Positions 33,251 to 42,372 of a stretch of DNA of 64,000 nucleotides are shown piece after piece. Numbering within the stretch: position 1 is the first letter of the stretch; each line of letters starts with the position of its first letter. The position numbers and the translations under genes were made by a program. Below the pieces are notes generated by a model. It searched no databases, had not been told where the DNA came from, and saw only the letters and a list, made by a program, of their open reading frames with translations. This stretch comes from Nocardioides turkmenicus (lineage in GTDB: Bacteria > Actinomycetota > Actinomycetes > Propionibacteriales > Nocardioidaceae), in NCBI RefSeq assembly GCF_011045035.1, contig NZ_JAALAA010000001.1, positions 390,566 through 454,565 on the forward strand, written 5' to 3'.

Positions 33251-33636
33251 ATGCAGATCGTGAACGGACCCGTCGACGAGGCCGTCCTGCGTCCGCTGGA
33301 CGCCTACGTACGCGGTCACGCCACCGGCGACCCCCTCCACTTCCGAGACGCGCTCCTCCCCTCCGCCCACATCGAAGGCATCCGCGACGGCGCCTTCGTC
33401 TCCTGGCCGCTCGAGGACTACTGCGGCCTGTTCAGCGGCTCCCCGCTCCCGACGAGAAGGACCGCGTACGCCGCCTCGACTCCGTCGAGGTCCACGGCAC
33501 CGTCGCCACCGCGACCATGACCCTCATCCACGGCCCCGACACCTTCACGGACGTGTTCCTGCTCGTGCTCGTCGACGGAGCGTGGAAGATCGCGAACAAG
33601 GTCTACCACCGGCACGCTCAGGCAGCGGCCGAGTAG
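33251..33636 (+). pseudogene. Lumazine-binding/SnoaL-like protein broken by a frameshift
   Basis: The first part, ATG 33251 to about 33439, encodes MQIVNGPVDEAVLRPLDAYV and continues to WPLEDYCGLFSG. The remainder of the family domain (PAPDEKDRVRRLDSVEVHGTVA, TDVFLLVLVDGAWKIANKVYHRH) is in a different frame that ends at a TAG at 33634-33636. One missing base near 33440 would restore a ~128-residue protein. It is either a real inactivating indel or a sequencing error. Its 3' end overlaps the 3' end of the HNH gene by 19 bp. Confidence 0.75.
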
Positions 33637-34913
33637 TCGAGGAGTACGTCGCGCAGGGAGAACTCTGCTCGGGACAAGGGTGGTGGGTCTGGTCGCCAGG
33701 TGTCTGGCGATGGGCTCGTGTAGACGTGGCCGGTAGGTGTGATGGTCATGATGCTGCCGTCGGGTCCTGGTCTGGCCTGCCAGCCGAGCGCCTCTTTCGC
33801 CTGGTTGCAGCGTTCGCACAAGCCTTGAAGATTCGCGGCGTTGGTGGCGCCGCCGTCGGTGTGGCGTTCGACGTGGTCGATGTTGCGGATCGGGGCATCA
33901 CAGCCGACGGTGCGGCAGATCCCACCGTCACGGGCGGTGATGAACTCGGCCAGCCCGTCGGGTGCCTTGCGGGAGCGTGACTCCATCGCCACCAACTGCC
34001 CGACCGGGTCGGTGAACAACCGGCGGACGAACACCTCGGCATCGTTGAGGGCGTCACGTGCCCAGGCGGCGGGGACGGGGCCGTAGCCCTCGACCATCGC
34101 GGGCTGGTCATTGTCGTTGGCGAGAGCCTCGGCGGTCATCACGATCTTGACCTCGATCCGCGGCTTCGCCTCAGCGGTGGTGCGGCCGGTGACCCGGTCG
34201 ACGAGGGTGTCGGCCATGACCTGCCCCCGCGACCGCTCATCACCAGCGGCGGCAGCGGTCTTGGCGGCCTGGTCCAGGGCCGCGAACACCGCGACCCCGT
34301 CCTTGACCGGCAACAGGGCACCGAGCCACGTCATCGTGTCCGGTGCCGGCCGCACACTGACGCGCCGGTCCTTGGCCGCGTTGGCGGCCCGGTTGACGAC
34401 CGATTCCTGGTCAAGGGTGATGGCCAGCTTCCTCGCGGCGTTCTCCAACTGCCGCAGCCCCATCGCCACCGCCCTCGCAGGCTCCCCCTCGGGTCCGGTG
34501 GCACAGAGCTCATAGTCGATCACCCGCCGGTCCTCCAACGACAGGCACGCGGTCTCGCGGGCAAGGATGGTCGCCTGCCACTGCGAGAACAACCCGGCCT
34601 TCATCAACCCAAAAGTGTGCGGCATCTCGGTGAGCAGGATCTTGGCCAGCCCGAGCAGCTTCGCGCCCTTCGCCGGGGAGACCCGCCGCGCCAACGCGAC
34701 CTGCGAGGCCACGCCTTCACCCAGCTTGCGGGCCGGAACCCCAGCCCCGGCCTGCCGCATGCGGGCAGCTTCCTCGAGACGTACCGCTGCTTCTGCCTGA
34801 ACCGCCTCCGCCCGACACTTCACCGCCTCAAGACGGGCGATCCAGTCGACCAGCTCACCCTCGGACGCACCGGGTGGTGGCCCGTCGAGGAGGCGGTCGA
34901 TGGTCTCGTACAT
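33618..34913 (-). CDS. HNH endonuclease with DUF222 (13E12-type)
   Basis: A 431-residue protein of the actinobacterial DUF222/HNH family (13E12-repeat-like). DUF222 covers about residues 30-300. The C-terminal HNH region has CRTVGCDAPIRNIDHVERHTDGGATNAANL and CERCNQAKEALGW, with the His-Asn-His residues and the Cys pairs intact. ATG at 34913 starts the family domain; the open frame further upstream runs through palindromic repeat DNA. Copies are often numerous in these genomes; the biological role is unclear. Base composition just upstream is lower in GC. Confidence 0.88.
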   Translation of the reverse strand: MYETIDRLLDGPPPGASEGELVDWIARLEAVKCRAEAVQAEAAVRLEEAARMRQAGAGVPARKLGEGVASQVALARRVSPAKGAKLLGLAKILLTEMPHTFGLMKAGLFSQWQATILARETACLSLEDRRVIDYELCATGPEGEPARAVAMGLRQLENAARKLAITLDQESVVNRAANAAKDRRVSVRPAPDTMTWLGALLPVKDGVAVFAALDQAAKTAAAAGDERSRGQVMADTLVDRVTGRTTAEAKPRIEVKIVMTAEALANDNDQPAMVEGYGPVPAAWARDALNDAEVFVRRLFTDPVGQLVAMESRSRKAPDGLAEFITARDGGICRTVGCDAPIRNIDHVERHTDGGATNAANLQGLCERCNQAKEALGWQARPGPDGSIMTITPTGHVYTSPSPDTWRPDPPPLSRAEFSLRDVLLDYSAAA

Positions 34914-35047
34914 GCGTCTTATTATATGCGGGACAGCGACACCAAGCGACCTATTTATGCAGGTCAGTCCCAAGTTAAGCAGTCGGCGAACAAGGCACAT
35001 GAGTGCTGCGCCACTCTGTCGCCGCCGCCCCGATACAGGCGAAATCT

Positions 35048-35138
35048 TTTCTCGATCAGGTGCCGGGTCAAGGACCGCGCAGCGGCCGGCGAAGCCGGCG
35101 CCCGAAGGGCGTCCTTGACGCGGCGGCTGATCGAGAAA
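35048..35138. repeat. 91-nt foldback element
   Basis: Nested arms: TTTCTCGATCAG (35048-35059) with CTGATCGAGAAA (35127-35138), 12 bp perfect; GTCAAGGAC (35067-35075) with GTCCTTGAC (35111-35119), 9 bp perfect; and an internal GCCGGC-gaa-GCCGGC hairpin (35085-35099). It would fold into a long stem in either RNA. It resembles repetitive extragenic palindromes; copy number cannot be judged from this window. Confidence 0.65.
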
Positions 35139-35195
35139 CAATCAAAGCAAGGGTCGGCGGCGAACCCTGAAACGAAAACACAGTCGCCAAACCGA

Positions 35196-35220
35196 GGTGG
35201 TCTCGACAAGCTCGACCACC
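35196..35220. repeat. REP-type palindrome GGTGGTC...GACCACC
   Basis: GGTGGTC-tcgacaagctc-GACCACC forms a 7-bp stem with an inner TCGA/TCGA pairing. Similar sequences containing TCGACAAGCTC are common between genes in Nocardioides-like genomes (from memory). Confidence 0.6.
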
Positions 35221-35235
35221 GAAAAGCGAAACCCT

Positions 35236-35283
35236 GTTGGTCTCGACACGCCTCCGCCTAGCGGCTACGGCGGCTCGACCAAC
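35236..35283. repeat. 48-bp palindrome with CTAG centre
   Basis: GTTGGTC and GACCAAC are perfect 7-bp outer arms. Inside are GCC-tcc-GCC and GGC-tac-GGC segments around a TAGC centre, giving a near-continuous foldback. The CTCCGCCTAGCGG part resembles the core CCTCCGCTRGCGCTCCGG of the palindromes upstream of dinB. Confidence 0.6.
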
Positions 35284-35330
35284 GAGAGAAGCGGGGCCAA
35301 GGTCGACGACCGAGACCCCGCCCCGCAACC

Positions 35331-36710
<1,380 letters not shown>

Positions 36711-36731
36711 TCAGAGCTCGCGCGAACTCGA

Positions 36732-36766
36732 TCGAAAACGTTATCGACATCGTTTTATAGCGTCAA
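36732..36766 (-). promoter_or_regulatory. Xylanase promoter with LacI-type operator over the -10 box
   Basis: Minus strand: TTGACG (36766-36761), 17 nt, TAACGT (36743-36738). The near-palindrome TCGAAAACGTTATCGA (36732-36747; 14 of 16 positions symmetric) covers the -10 box. Such sites are typical of LacI-family sugar repressors. No candidate repressor gene lies next to it, so the regulator would act from elsewhere. Confidence 0.6.
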
Positions 36767-36861
36767 GAGATCAAGGCCATTTCGCGTGATATCCCTCACA
36801 CAGGAATCCTGTATTCCCGATCCGCGGTCGCCGACGTGGACGGAGATGGCAGGCTCACTCC

Positions 36862-37389
36862 GTGCCCTTCACCCACCGCCTGGCCACTCCCGAAGACATC
36901 CCCGCCCTGACCGAGATCATGAACATCTCGATCGCCGAGCTCCAGAAGGGGTTCCTGACCGAGGCCCAGATCGCCTCGAGCAGAACCGTGATGGGCATCG
37001 ACACCCAGCTGATCGAAGACCGCACCTACTTCATCGTCGAGGAGGGTCAGGAGATCGCCGGCTGCGGCGGCTGGAGCAGGCGTGCGACGCTCTACGGCGG
37101 CGACCACACCCCCGGCCGCGAGCCGACGCTGCTCGACCCGAGCACCGATCCGGCGAGGGTGCGAGCGATGTACACCAACCCGGCGTTCGCCCGGCGCGGC
37201 GTGGGCCGGCTGATCCTGGACCTCTGCGAGCGAGCCGCGGCGGCAGAGGGCTTCACCACGCTCGAGCTGATGGGCACCCTGTCGGGCGAACCGCTCTACA
37301 AGGCCTACGGCTTCGAGCCGATCGAGCGGATCGAGGACGACCGCGGCGGCGCACCGGTTCCGTTGGTCCGGATGCGCAAGGCCATCTGA
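36862..37389 (+). CDS. GNAT family N-acetyltransferase
   Basis: A 175-residue acetyltransferase. Acetyl-CoA motif: MYTNPAFARRGVGRLILDLCERAAAAEGF (about residues 99-127), followed by LELMGTLSGEPLYKAYGFEPIER, a GNAT C-terminus. Residues 50-75 carry the EEGQEIAGCGGWSRR segment found in small-molecule acetyltransferases. GTG at 36862 has no clear ribosome-binding site. Substrate unknown. Confidence 0.87.
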   Translation: MPFTHRLATPEDIPALTEIMNISIAELQKGFLTEAQIASSRTVMGIDTQLIEDRTYFIVEEGQEIAGCGGWSRRATLYGGDHTPGREPTLLDPSTDPARVRAMYTNPAFARRGVGRLILDLCERAAAAEGFTTLELMGTLSGEPLYKAYGFEPIERIEDDRGGAPVPLVRMRKAI

Positions 37390-37398
37390 CCCCCGGCC

Positions 37399-38289
37399 CT
37401 ACCCGCCCAGGCGCTCCACCTCGGCAGCCGCCGAGTCACGCGCAGCAGCAGCCTCGGAGACCGCGGTCTCGGCGGAGTCACGCGCCTCCTCCGCCTCGGA
37501 GAGCTCGTCCTCGACCTCCAGCGCGGTCGCCTCCAGGTCGGCGAGCCGGCGGCGTAGATCCTCGATCTCGGACTTCACCTGGAGCGACCGGGCCTCGATC
37601 TCCTTGAAGGCCGACGCGGCCTTGTCGCGCTCCGCCTCGGCCCCGGACAGCGCCGACTCGGCCTCCTCGAGCGCCTCGCGGGCCTCGTCGATGGCGGTGG
37701 TGTCGGGCAGGTCCGGCACCGCTCGCAGCGGCTCGGGAGACGGCGGTACGACCTCGGGGACCTCGAAGCCCAACGCGTCCGGCAGCGCGACTGCTGAGGC
37801 CGCGTCCACGCCGTCGACACCAGTGGCGGACAGCGCGGCGACGAGGAGGCCGCTGCGTACGGCCTGGGCGGCGGCCTCGTCGATCATCGCCGCCGTCAGA
37901 GTCGCCTCGACCTGGGTCGCCACGGCCTCGGTCACCCGGAGGCCGTGCTCACGCGCGAGGCCTCGGGCACGGGTCGTCACCGCCGCGGTGAGCTGCCGGC
38001 GTTGCTTGGTGAGCTCCCGCAGCTGGGCAGCGTCCATCCCGGTCTGCGCCTCCCGCAGCAGCGCGCCGACGGAGATCACCTGCTCCACCTGCTCGGTCTC
38101 GTAGCGCACCAGCAGGTTGACCACCCACGCCGCGGTCGACGGCTTCTTGAGCGCCTTGACCGGTCCGGCCAGTGGCGTGCCCTTCAGAGCCTTGGCCCGA
38201 GCGTCGCGCTCGGGCGTGAAGTCGGTCAGCGGCAGCCCGTAGAGCTCGGCCGCGATGTCGAGCAGCTCCTCGTCCGGCGCGTCATTCAT
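37399..38289 (-). CDS. Hypothetical coiled-coil protein
   Basis: A 296-residue protein I do not recognise by name. Residues ~1-160 are a mixed alpha domain with LAAWVVNLL-like residues (PSTAAWVVNLLVRYETEQVEQV); ~200-290 form a long Ala/Glu coiled coil with heptads (EALEEAESALSGAEAERDKA and beyond). No signal peptide or membrane helix. It is the last gene of the minus-strand string beginning at plsC and overlaps the GNAT gene by 8 bp. Confidence 0.78.
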   Translation of the reverse strand: MNDAPDEELLDIAAELYGLPLTDFTPERDARAKALKGTPLAGPVKALKKPSTAAWVVNLLVRYETEQVEQVISVGALLREAQTGMDAAQLRELTKQRRQLTAAVTTRARGLAREHGLRVTEAVATQVEATLTAAMIDEAAAQAVRSGLLVAALSATGVDGVDAASAVALPDALGFEVPEVVPPSPEPLRAVPDLPDTTAIDEAREALEEAESALSGAEAERDKAASAFKEIEARSLQVKSEIEDLRRRLADLEATALEVEDELSEAEEARDSAETAVSEAAAARDSAAAEVERLGG

Positions 38290-38749
38290 GCGTCCATCTC
38301 AGCACGTACTCGACCTCCTCGCTGAACGGTGGGTATTGGCAGGTGGTCGTGCGTCCGGTCGGCACCCAGCCCAGGTGCTCGTACATCGCCCGGGCACCGG
38401 TGTTGCCGGCCAGGCACCACAGCACCGGCTCCCGGCCACCGGCTCCGATCGCGGCGACCGCTCGCGCGATCGCCTTCCTCGCCAGGCCACGGCCGCGCTC
38501 GGCGGGATGGACCGCCAGGTGCTCAAGCCGTTCGCCGCTCCAGCAGCAGAACGCCGACAGTCGCCCCGGGCCGTCGACGACCTCGACCACGCTGGCCGGG
38601 CCGCCGAGCCGTGCACGCCAGCCGGTGGCCACGTCCTCCCAGGGGAACGGATGGCCGACGAAGAGGTGAGCCAGCGTCGTCTCGTTGGCCGCCTGCTCCA
38701 GGTCCGCCAGCGCCTCCGCGTCGGCCGGTACGGCGACCCGCCACGTCAC
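38282..38749 (-). CDS. GNAT family N-acetyltransferase
   Basis: A 155-residue acetyltransferase. Motif: LEHLAVHPAERGRGLARKAIARAVAAIGAGG (about residues 76-106) with R-G-x-G-L-A, then PVLWCLAGNTGARAMYEHLGWVPTG. The GTG at 38749 overlaps the preceding TGA (GTGA), which matches the pattern of the whole string; an in-frame GTG further upstream is less likely. Substrate unknown. Confidence 0.83.
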   Translation of the reverse strand: MTWRVAVPADAEALADLEQAANETTLAHLFVGHPFPWEDVATGWRARLGGPASVVEVVDGPGRLSAFCCWSGERLEHLAVHPAERGRGLARKAIARAVAAIGAGGREPVLWCLAGNTGARAMYEHLGWVPTGRTTTCQYPPFSEEVEYVLRWTHE

Positions 38750-39588
38750 CGTGTCAGCAGCCACTCGTCGTACTCCGCGGCCTGTCGCTTGTGCAGTTCG
38801 CGCAGGGCGTCCTCCTCGACCCCGACGAAGGAGAGCCCGAGGCTCTCGAGAGCCGCGGTCCACTCCGCGAAGTCACGCAGCTCGCGGCTGGTCGCGCCCT
38901 CCCCGATCCGGGTGTAGCGGATCGAGCGCACGGTGTCGGCGCCGGTCGCGTCGCGCCGCTGCACGACCAGCTTGCTCGTATAGGGGCCGGGTGGCGTCGA
39001 GAGCGCCGGATGCCTCGCCGCGACGTCGTCCAGGTTCACCAGCCCGCGGATGAGGTTGCCGTGGAAGGAGCCCGCCGGGTCGTGGTGGAAGGTCCAGCCG
39101 TCGTCGCCCACCCGCACCAGCCGATAGACGAACCCGTTCTGCCGGAAGTGGCCGTCGACCAGCGGCAACGGATCCCGGAAGGCATCGCCGAAGCCCAGAT
39201 CGGGCCACCAGCGGCCACCGGGGTTCTCGGCCGTCGGCAGCCCGCGGACCTCGAAGGCGAGATGGTCCAGCTCGCCGCTCGGACCGGTCGTCTCGATCAG
39301 CTGGCCGGGGCGGCGTACGACGTCGAAGCCCAGCTCCTCCAGCACCAGCGAGACCAGACCGTTGTGGTGGAAGCAATAGCCCGCGTTGCCCCCGGCCGCC
39401 ACCCGCTCGAGGGTCTCCACCGGGTCGACGGCGTCGGGCGCCCCCGTGGCTCCGACAGCGGCGAGCATGATCGAGAGGTTGTCGTAGGGAAGCGTGTCGA
39501 GATGGCGGTGGTGGAGCTCGACGAGAGTCTCGTACGTCGCCTCCGGCCGCCCCTCGAAGCCGAGCCGTCGCAGATAGCCGTCGATCAT
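38746..39588 (-). CDS. nat: Arylamine N-acetyltransferase
   Basis: A 280-residue enzyme that moves an acetyl group from acetyl-CoA to arylamines via a Cys-His-Asp triad. The Cys is in GGNAGYCFHHNG (about residue 72), the His in ELDHLAFEVRG (about 111) and the Asp in WWPDLGFGDAF (about 129). The residue before GYC is Ala rather than the more usual Gly. The ATG overlaps the flavin-reductase-like stop (ATGA). Physiological substrate unknown. Confidence 0.92.
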   Translation of the reverse strand: MIDGYLRRLGFEGRPEATYETLVELHHRHLDTLPYDNLSIMLAAVGATGAPDAVDPVETLERVAAGGNAGYCFHHNGLVSLVLEELGFDVVRRPGQLIETTGPSGELDHLAFEVRGLPTAENPGGRWWPDLGFGDAFRDPLPLVDGHFRQNGFVYRLVRVGDDGWTFHHDPAGSFHGNLIRGLVNLDDVAARHPALSTPPGPYTSKLVVQRRDATGADTVRSIRYTRIGEGATSRELRDFAEWTAALESLGLSFVGVEEDALRELHKRQAAEYDEWLLTR

Positions 39589-40082
39589 CGGTCATACCTT
39601 CCGTGCCGGTGGACCAGCGGGTCGGTGTCGTCACCCACCTCGAGCGACACGATCTCGCACGTCGCCAGGACCGACCAACCGATTTCCGTCATCGACACCA
39701 GGCGTACGCCGGCCCAGGTCGGGGCGTCGGCGAGACGCGGCCCGAACTCGGTGGTCTCCCACGATCCGGTCCGGAACGCGCCACCCGGCGCGGGAGCGGT
39801 GCCACCGAACGCCTCGGCGAGATCGCGGTGGCGCCAGTGGAGCAGCGACACGACCCCGACGCCGGTCTCCTCGAGCTCGTCACGCAGGTCCGAGTCCGGG
39901 TCGAGCAGGCCGAGCACGGCGCCGGGCGACCCGTTGGCCATCATCAGCGAGGAGACGGTGAGCCCTGCCCGAGAACCGGCGGAGCCGGAGGTCCACAGCG
40001 AGACCCGCCCACCCAGACGACCGCGCCACCGGCGTACCGGGTCCTCCGGCGTCGGGAACGGGTGGGACGAGTGGATCGTCAG
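39585..40082 (-). CDS. Flavin reductase-like FMN-binding protein, probable CTG start
   Basis: A predicted 165-residue protein. Its FMN-binding core includes LTVSSLMMANGSPGAVLGLLDPDSDL, VVSLLHWRHRDLAEAF and WETTEFGPRLADAPTWAG. The first ATG in frame (39944) would remove 46 residues, including the conserved HPFPTPEDPVRRWRGRLGGRVSLWTSG segment. No ATG, GTG or TTG lies upstream in frame, but CTG at 40082 overlaps the plsC stop (CTGA) and has AAGGA 6-7 nt upstream, like the other coupled genes here. Confidence 0.78.
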   Translation of the reverse strand: MTIHSSHPFPTPEDPVRRWRGRLGGRVSLWTSGSAGSRAGLTVSSLMMANGSPGAVLGLLDPDSDLRDELEETGVGVVSLLHWRHRDLAEAFGGTAPAPGGAFRTGSWETTEFGPRLADAPTWAGVRLVSMTEIGWSVLATCEIVSLEVGDDTDPLVHRHGRYDR

Positions 40083-40813
40083 GCTACGTCCTTGCTCGGC
40101 GCGGACTTCTTCGCGGGCTTCTCACCGTTGGCGAGCTTCTTGGCCTCGGTGGCGTACATGTCGACGTACTCCTGGCCGGAGAGCTTCAGGATCTCGTAGA
40201 CGATCTCGTCGGTGATCGCGCGCAGGATGTAGCGGTCGTTGGCCATGCCCTCGTAGCGCGAGAAGTCCAGCGGCTTGCCGAAGATGATGCGCGGCCGGAC
40301 GATCTTGCCGAGCTTCTTGCCCGGGGGCGCGATCACGTCGGTGCCGATCACGGCGACCGGGATCACCGGAGCGCCGGTGTCCAGGGCCAGCCGGGCGATG
40401 CCGGTGCGGCCGCGGTAGAGCTTGCCGTCGTGGGAACGGGTGCCCTCGGGGTAGATCCCGAAGAGCTCGCCGTCGCCGAGCACCCGCTTCGCGGCGATCA
40501 GAGCGCCCTCGGCCGCGGTCGCGCCCGAGCGGTCGATCGGCACGTTGCCGGTGCCGCTGAAGAACGTACGCTGCAGGAAACCCTTCACGCCCGTGCCGGT
40601 GAAGTACTCCGCCTTGGCCACGAACCGCACCATCCGCGGAGAGCCGAGCGGCATGAAGAGCCAGTCGGCGTAGGAGAGGTGGTTGCCGGCCAGGATCGCC
40701 GGGCCCTTGCGCGGGATGTTCTCGACACCCTCCCAGGTCGGGCGGAAGACCGCCCGGAGCAGAGGACCGACAGCGACCCACTTCAAGAACGAGTAGAAGA
40801 GCTTCGTCGACAC
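40079..40813 (-). CDS. plsC: 1-acyl-sn-glycerol-3-phosphate acyltransferase (PlsC-like)
   Basis: A 244-residue membrane-associated acyltransferase that makes phosphatidic acid. Block I is AGNHLSYADWLFMP (HxxxxD, about residues 43-56) and block III FGIYPEGTRSHDGKLY (about 118-133). The Lys-rich C-terminal tail is a lineage feature. It corresponds to Rv2182c by position. It leads a string of five overlapping genes. Confidence 0.92.
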   Translation of the reverse strand: MSTKLFYSFLKWVAVGPLLRAVFRPTWEGVENIPRKGPAILAGNHLSYADWLFMPLGSPRMVRFVAKAEYFTGTGVKGFLQRTFFSGTGNVPIDRSGATAAEGALIAAKRVLGDGELFGIYPEGTRSHDGKLYRGRTGIARLALDTGAPVIPVAVIGTDVIAPPGKKLGKIVRPRIIFGKPLDFSRYEGMANDRYILRAITDEIVYEILKLSGQEYVDMYATEAKKLANGEKPAKKSAPSKDVA

Positions 40814-40911
40814 CCCATCGCCTTCCCAAATTGCCTTCGACCGGTGAGCCTATAACGAGACAGGTACTTCTACTCGGGCACCCTGTCATGAGTTCCGGCT
40901 AGGCTGGAAGA

Positions 40912-41400
40912 GTGAGCGAGCGAGACGACCGGCCCGAGGACGTGACCGGGGCCTCCGACGACGCCTCCGTGCCTCCCGAGGACCAGCCGTCGGACGAGGA
41001 AGCCTGGCGCGAGATCGTCGAGAACTACGGCGACCGCCCCACTCTCGAGGACGAGCCTGTCTCCACGGGCCTCTTCGAGAAGAGGATCGACATCGTCGAG
41101 ACCGTCGACGAGCCGGACCCCTACGACGACATGTGGCGCGACGACGACGAGGGCTACGTCCCGCCGCCCCCGCCGCCGCTGCCGAAGCCGACCCCGGCTC
41201 GGTTGCTGGCCTGGATCGGCGTGCTCGGTGCGCCGGTCGCCGTGCTCGCCCTGATCGTGGTCACCCAGATCACCGGCGAGCACTTCAACAGCTGGGTCAT
41301 CGGCGGCCTGGTCGCGGCCTTCATCGCCGGGTTCGTCTACCTGCTGGTGACGATGCCGTCCGAGCCGCGTGACCCCTGGGACGACGGCGCGCGCGTCTAG
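40912..41400 (+). CDS. Hypothetical protein with two C-terminal membrane helices
   Basis: A 162-residue protein with an acidic N-terminus (residues 1-85), a run of prolines (YVPPPPPPLPKPTP), then helices at about 97-118 and 128-148. I recognise no family. GTG at 40912 lies 6 nt after TAGGCT (40900-40905), so the mRNA is probably leaderless, with an internal purine-rich start much like that of the prenyl synthase gene. It converges on a ROK kinase with overlapping stops. Confidence 0.8.
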   Translation: MSERDDRPEDVTGASDDASVPPEDQPSDEEAWREIVENYGDRPTLEDEPVSTGLFEKRIDIVETVDEPDPYDDMWRDDDEGYVPPPPPPLPKPTPARLLAWIGVLGAPVAVLALIVVTQITGEHFNSWVIGGLVAAFIAGFVYLLVTMPSEPRDPWDDGARV

Positions 41401-42362
41401 CCTTGGTCCGCGGTGGCGCGGCGGGCCAGGATGCTCGCCCCCACGACACCGGCCTCGGCGCCGAACGCGGCTTCGACGATCGGCGGCACCTCGCGATGGA
41501 GGCGACCGACGAGCGAGCTCTCCAGAGCCCTCCGGGCAGGCGCCAGCAGCAGGTCCCCCGCGGTCGAGACGCCTCCGCCGACGACCAGGAGCTCGGGGTC
41601 GAAGGCGGCCACCAGGCCGGCCATCCCGACCCCCAGCCACGACCCCACCGACTCGTACGCAGCCAGCGCGAGCGCATCGCCGTCGGCCGCCGCGGCGGTG
41701 ACCGCCGGGCCGGTGATCTTGAGGGGGTCGCCCGCGGCCAGCTCGTCGAGCGTGCCGCCGGCGTACTCCTCGGTCTCCACGCGGGCGCGGACGAAGGCGA
41801 CCAGCGCGTTGCCGGAGGAGTACTGCTCCCAGCAGCCGGTGAGGCCGCACTCGCACGGGAGCCCGCCGGGCACGACCTGCATGTGGCCGAACTCGCCGGC
41901 CATGCCGTTGCGGCCGCGCACGACGCGGCCGTCCAGGATCACGGCGCCGCCGATGCCGGTGCCGAGGGTGATGAGCAGGGCCGAGTCGACCCCGCGGGCA
42001 GCGCCGAGCTCGAGCTCGGCGAGCGCGGCGCAGTTGGCGTCGTTGTCGAGCGCCACCCGGGTGCCCCAGCGCGAGGACAGCCGGGTCAGCGTCGGCTCGC
42101 CGCGCCACGGAAGGTGGGGAGCGAACATGACCCGCTCCCCCGCCGCGTCGACGAACCCTGCGGCGGCCAGACCGACGCCGGCGACGGGACGGCCGGCGGC
42201 CACCTCGGTGACCGCCTCGGTGAGCGCGTCCTCGACCAGCTCCAGCTCGACCCGGCGCCCCGGCGTGCTGCGGTGAGCGGTGCGGAGCACCTCGCCGGCC
42301 GGCGAGACCTCCGCCGCGAGCACCTTGGTGCCGCCGATGTCGACACCGATGTGCAGGCTCAC
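41397..42362 (-). CDS. ROK family sugar kinase
   Basis: A 321-residue ROK protein. The phosphate-binding loop is IGVDIGGTKVLAAEV, the ATP/sugar motif is LGTGIGGAVILDG, and the zinc/ROK signature is EFGHMQVVPGG with CECGLTGCWEQYSSG. It has no N-terminal HTH, so it is a kinase rather than a repressor. It follows another ROK kinase gene with a 10-bp gap; the two are about half identical by eye and are likely to be an old duplication. Sugar not determined. Confidence 0.88.
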   Translation of the reverse strand: MSLHIGVDIGGTKVLAAEVSPAGEVLRTAHRSTPGRRVELELVEDALTEAVTEVAAGRPVAGVGLAAAGFVDAAGERVMFAPHLPWRGEPTLTRLSSRWGTRVALDNDANCAALAELELGAARGVDSALLITLGTGIGGAVILDGRVVRGRNGMAGEFGHMQVVPGGLPCECGLTGCWEQYSSGNALVAFVRARVETEEYAGGTLDELAAGDPLKITGPAVTAAAADGDALALAAYESVGSWLGVGMAGLVAAFDPELLVVGGGVSTAGDLLLAPARRALESSLVGRLHREVPPIVEAAFGAEAGVVGASILARRATADQG

Positions 42363-42372
42363 CGGTCCCGGC

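Larger units (their letters stand above)
34914..35330. other. 417-bp intergenic region with three palindromic repeats
   Basis: No gene is visible between the HNH gene and the xylanase gene. The left third is relatively AT-rich (TTATTATATG near 34919), where the HNH promoter probably lies. The right part contains a 91-nt foldback at 35048-35138, a 25-bp palindrome at 35196-35220 and a 48-bp palindrome at 35236-35283, listed separately. Confidence 0.7.

Noticed and set aside
33618..34913. HNH gene as an insertion sequence or homing element
   Set aside because: No terminal inverted repeats, target duplication or intron is visible. The DUF222 family is usually free-standing.
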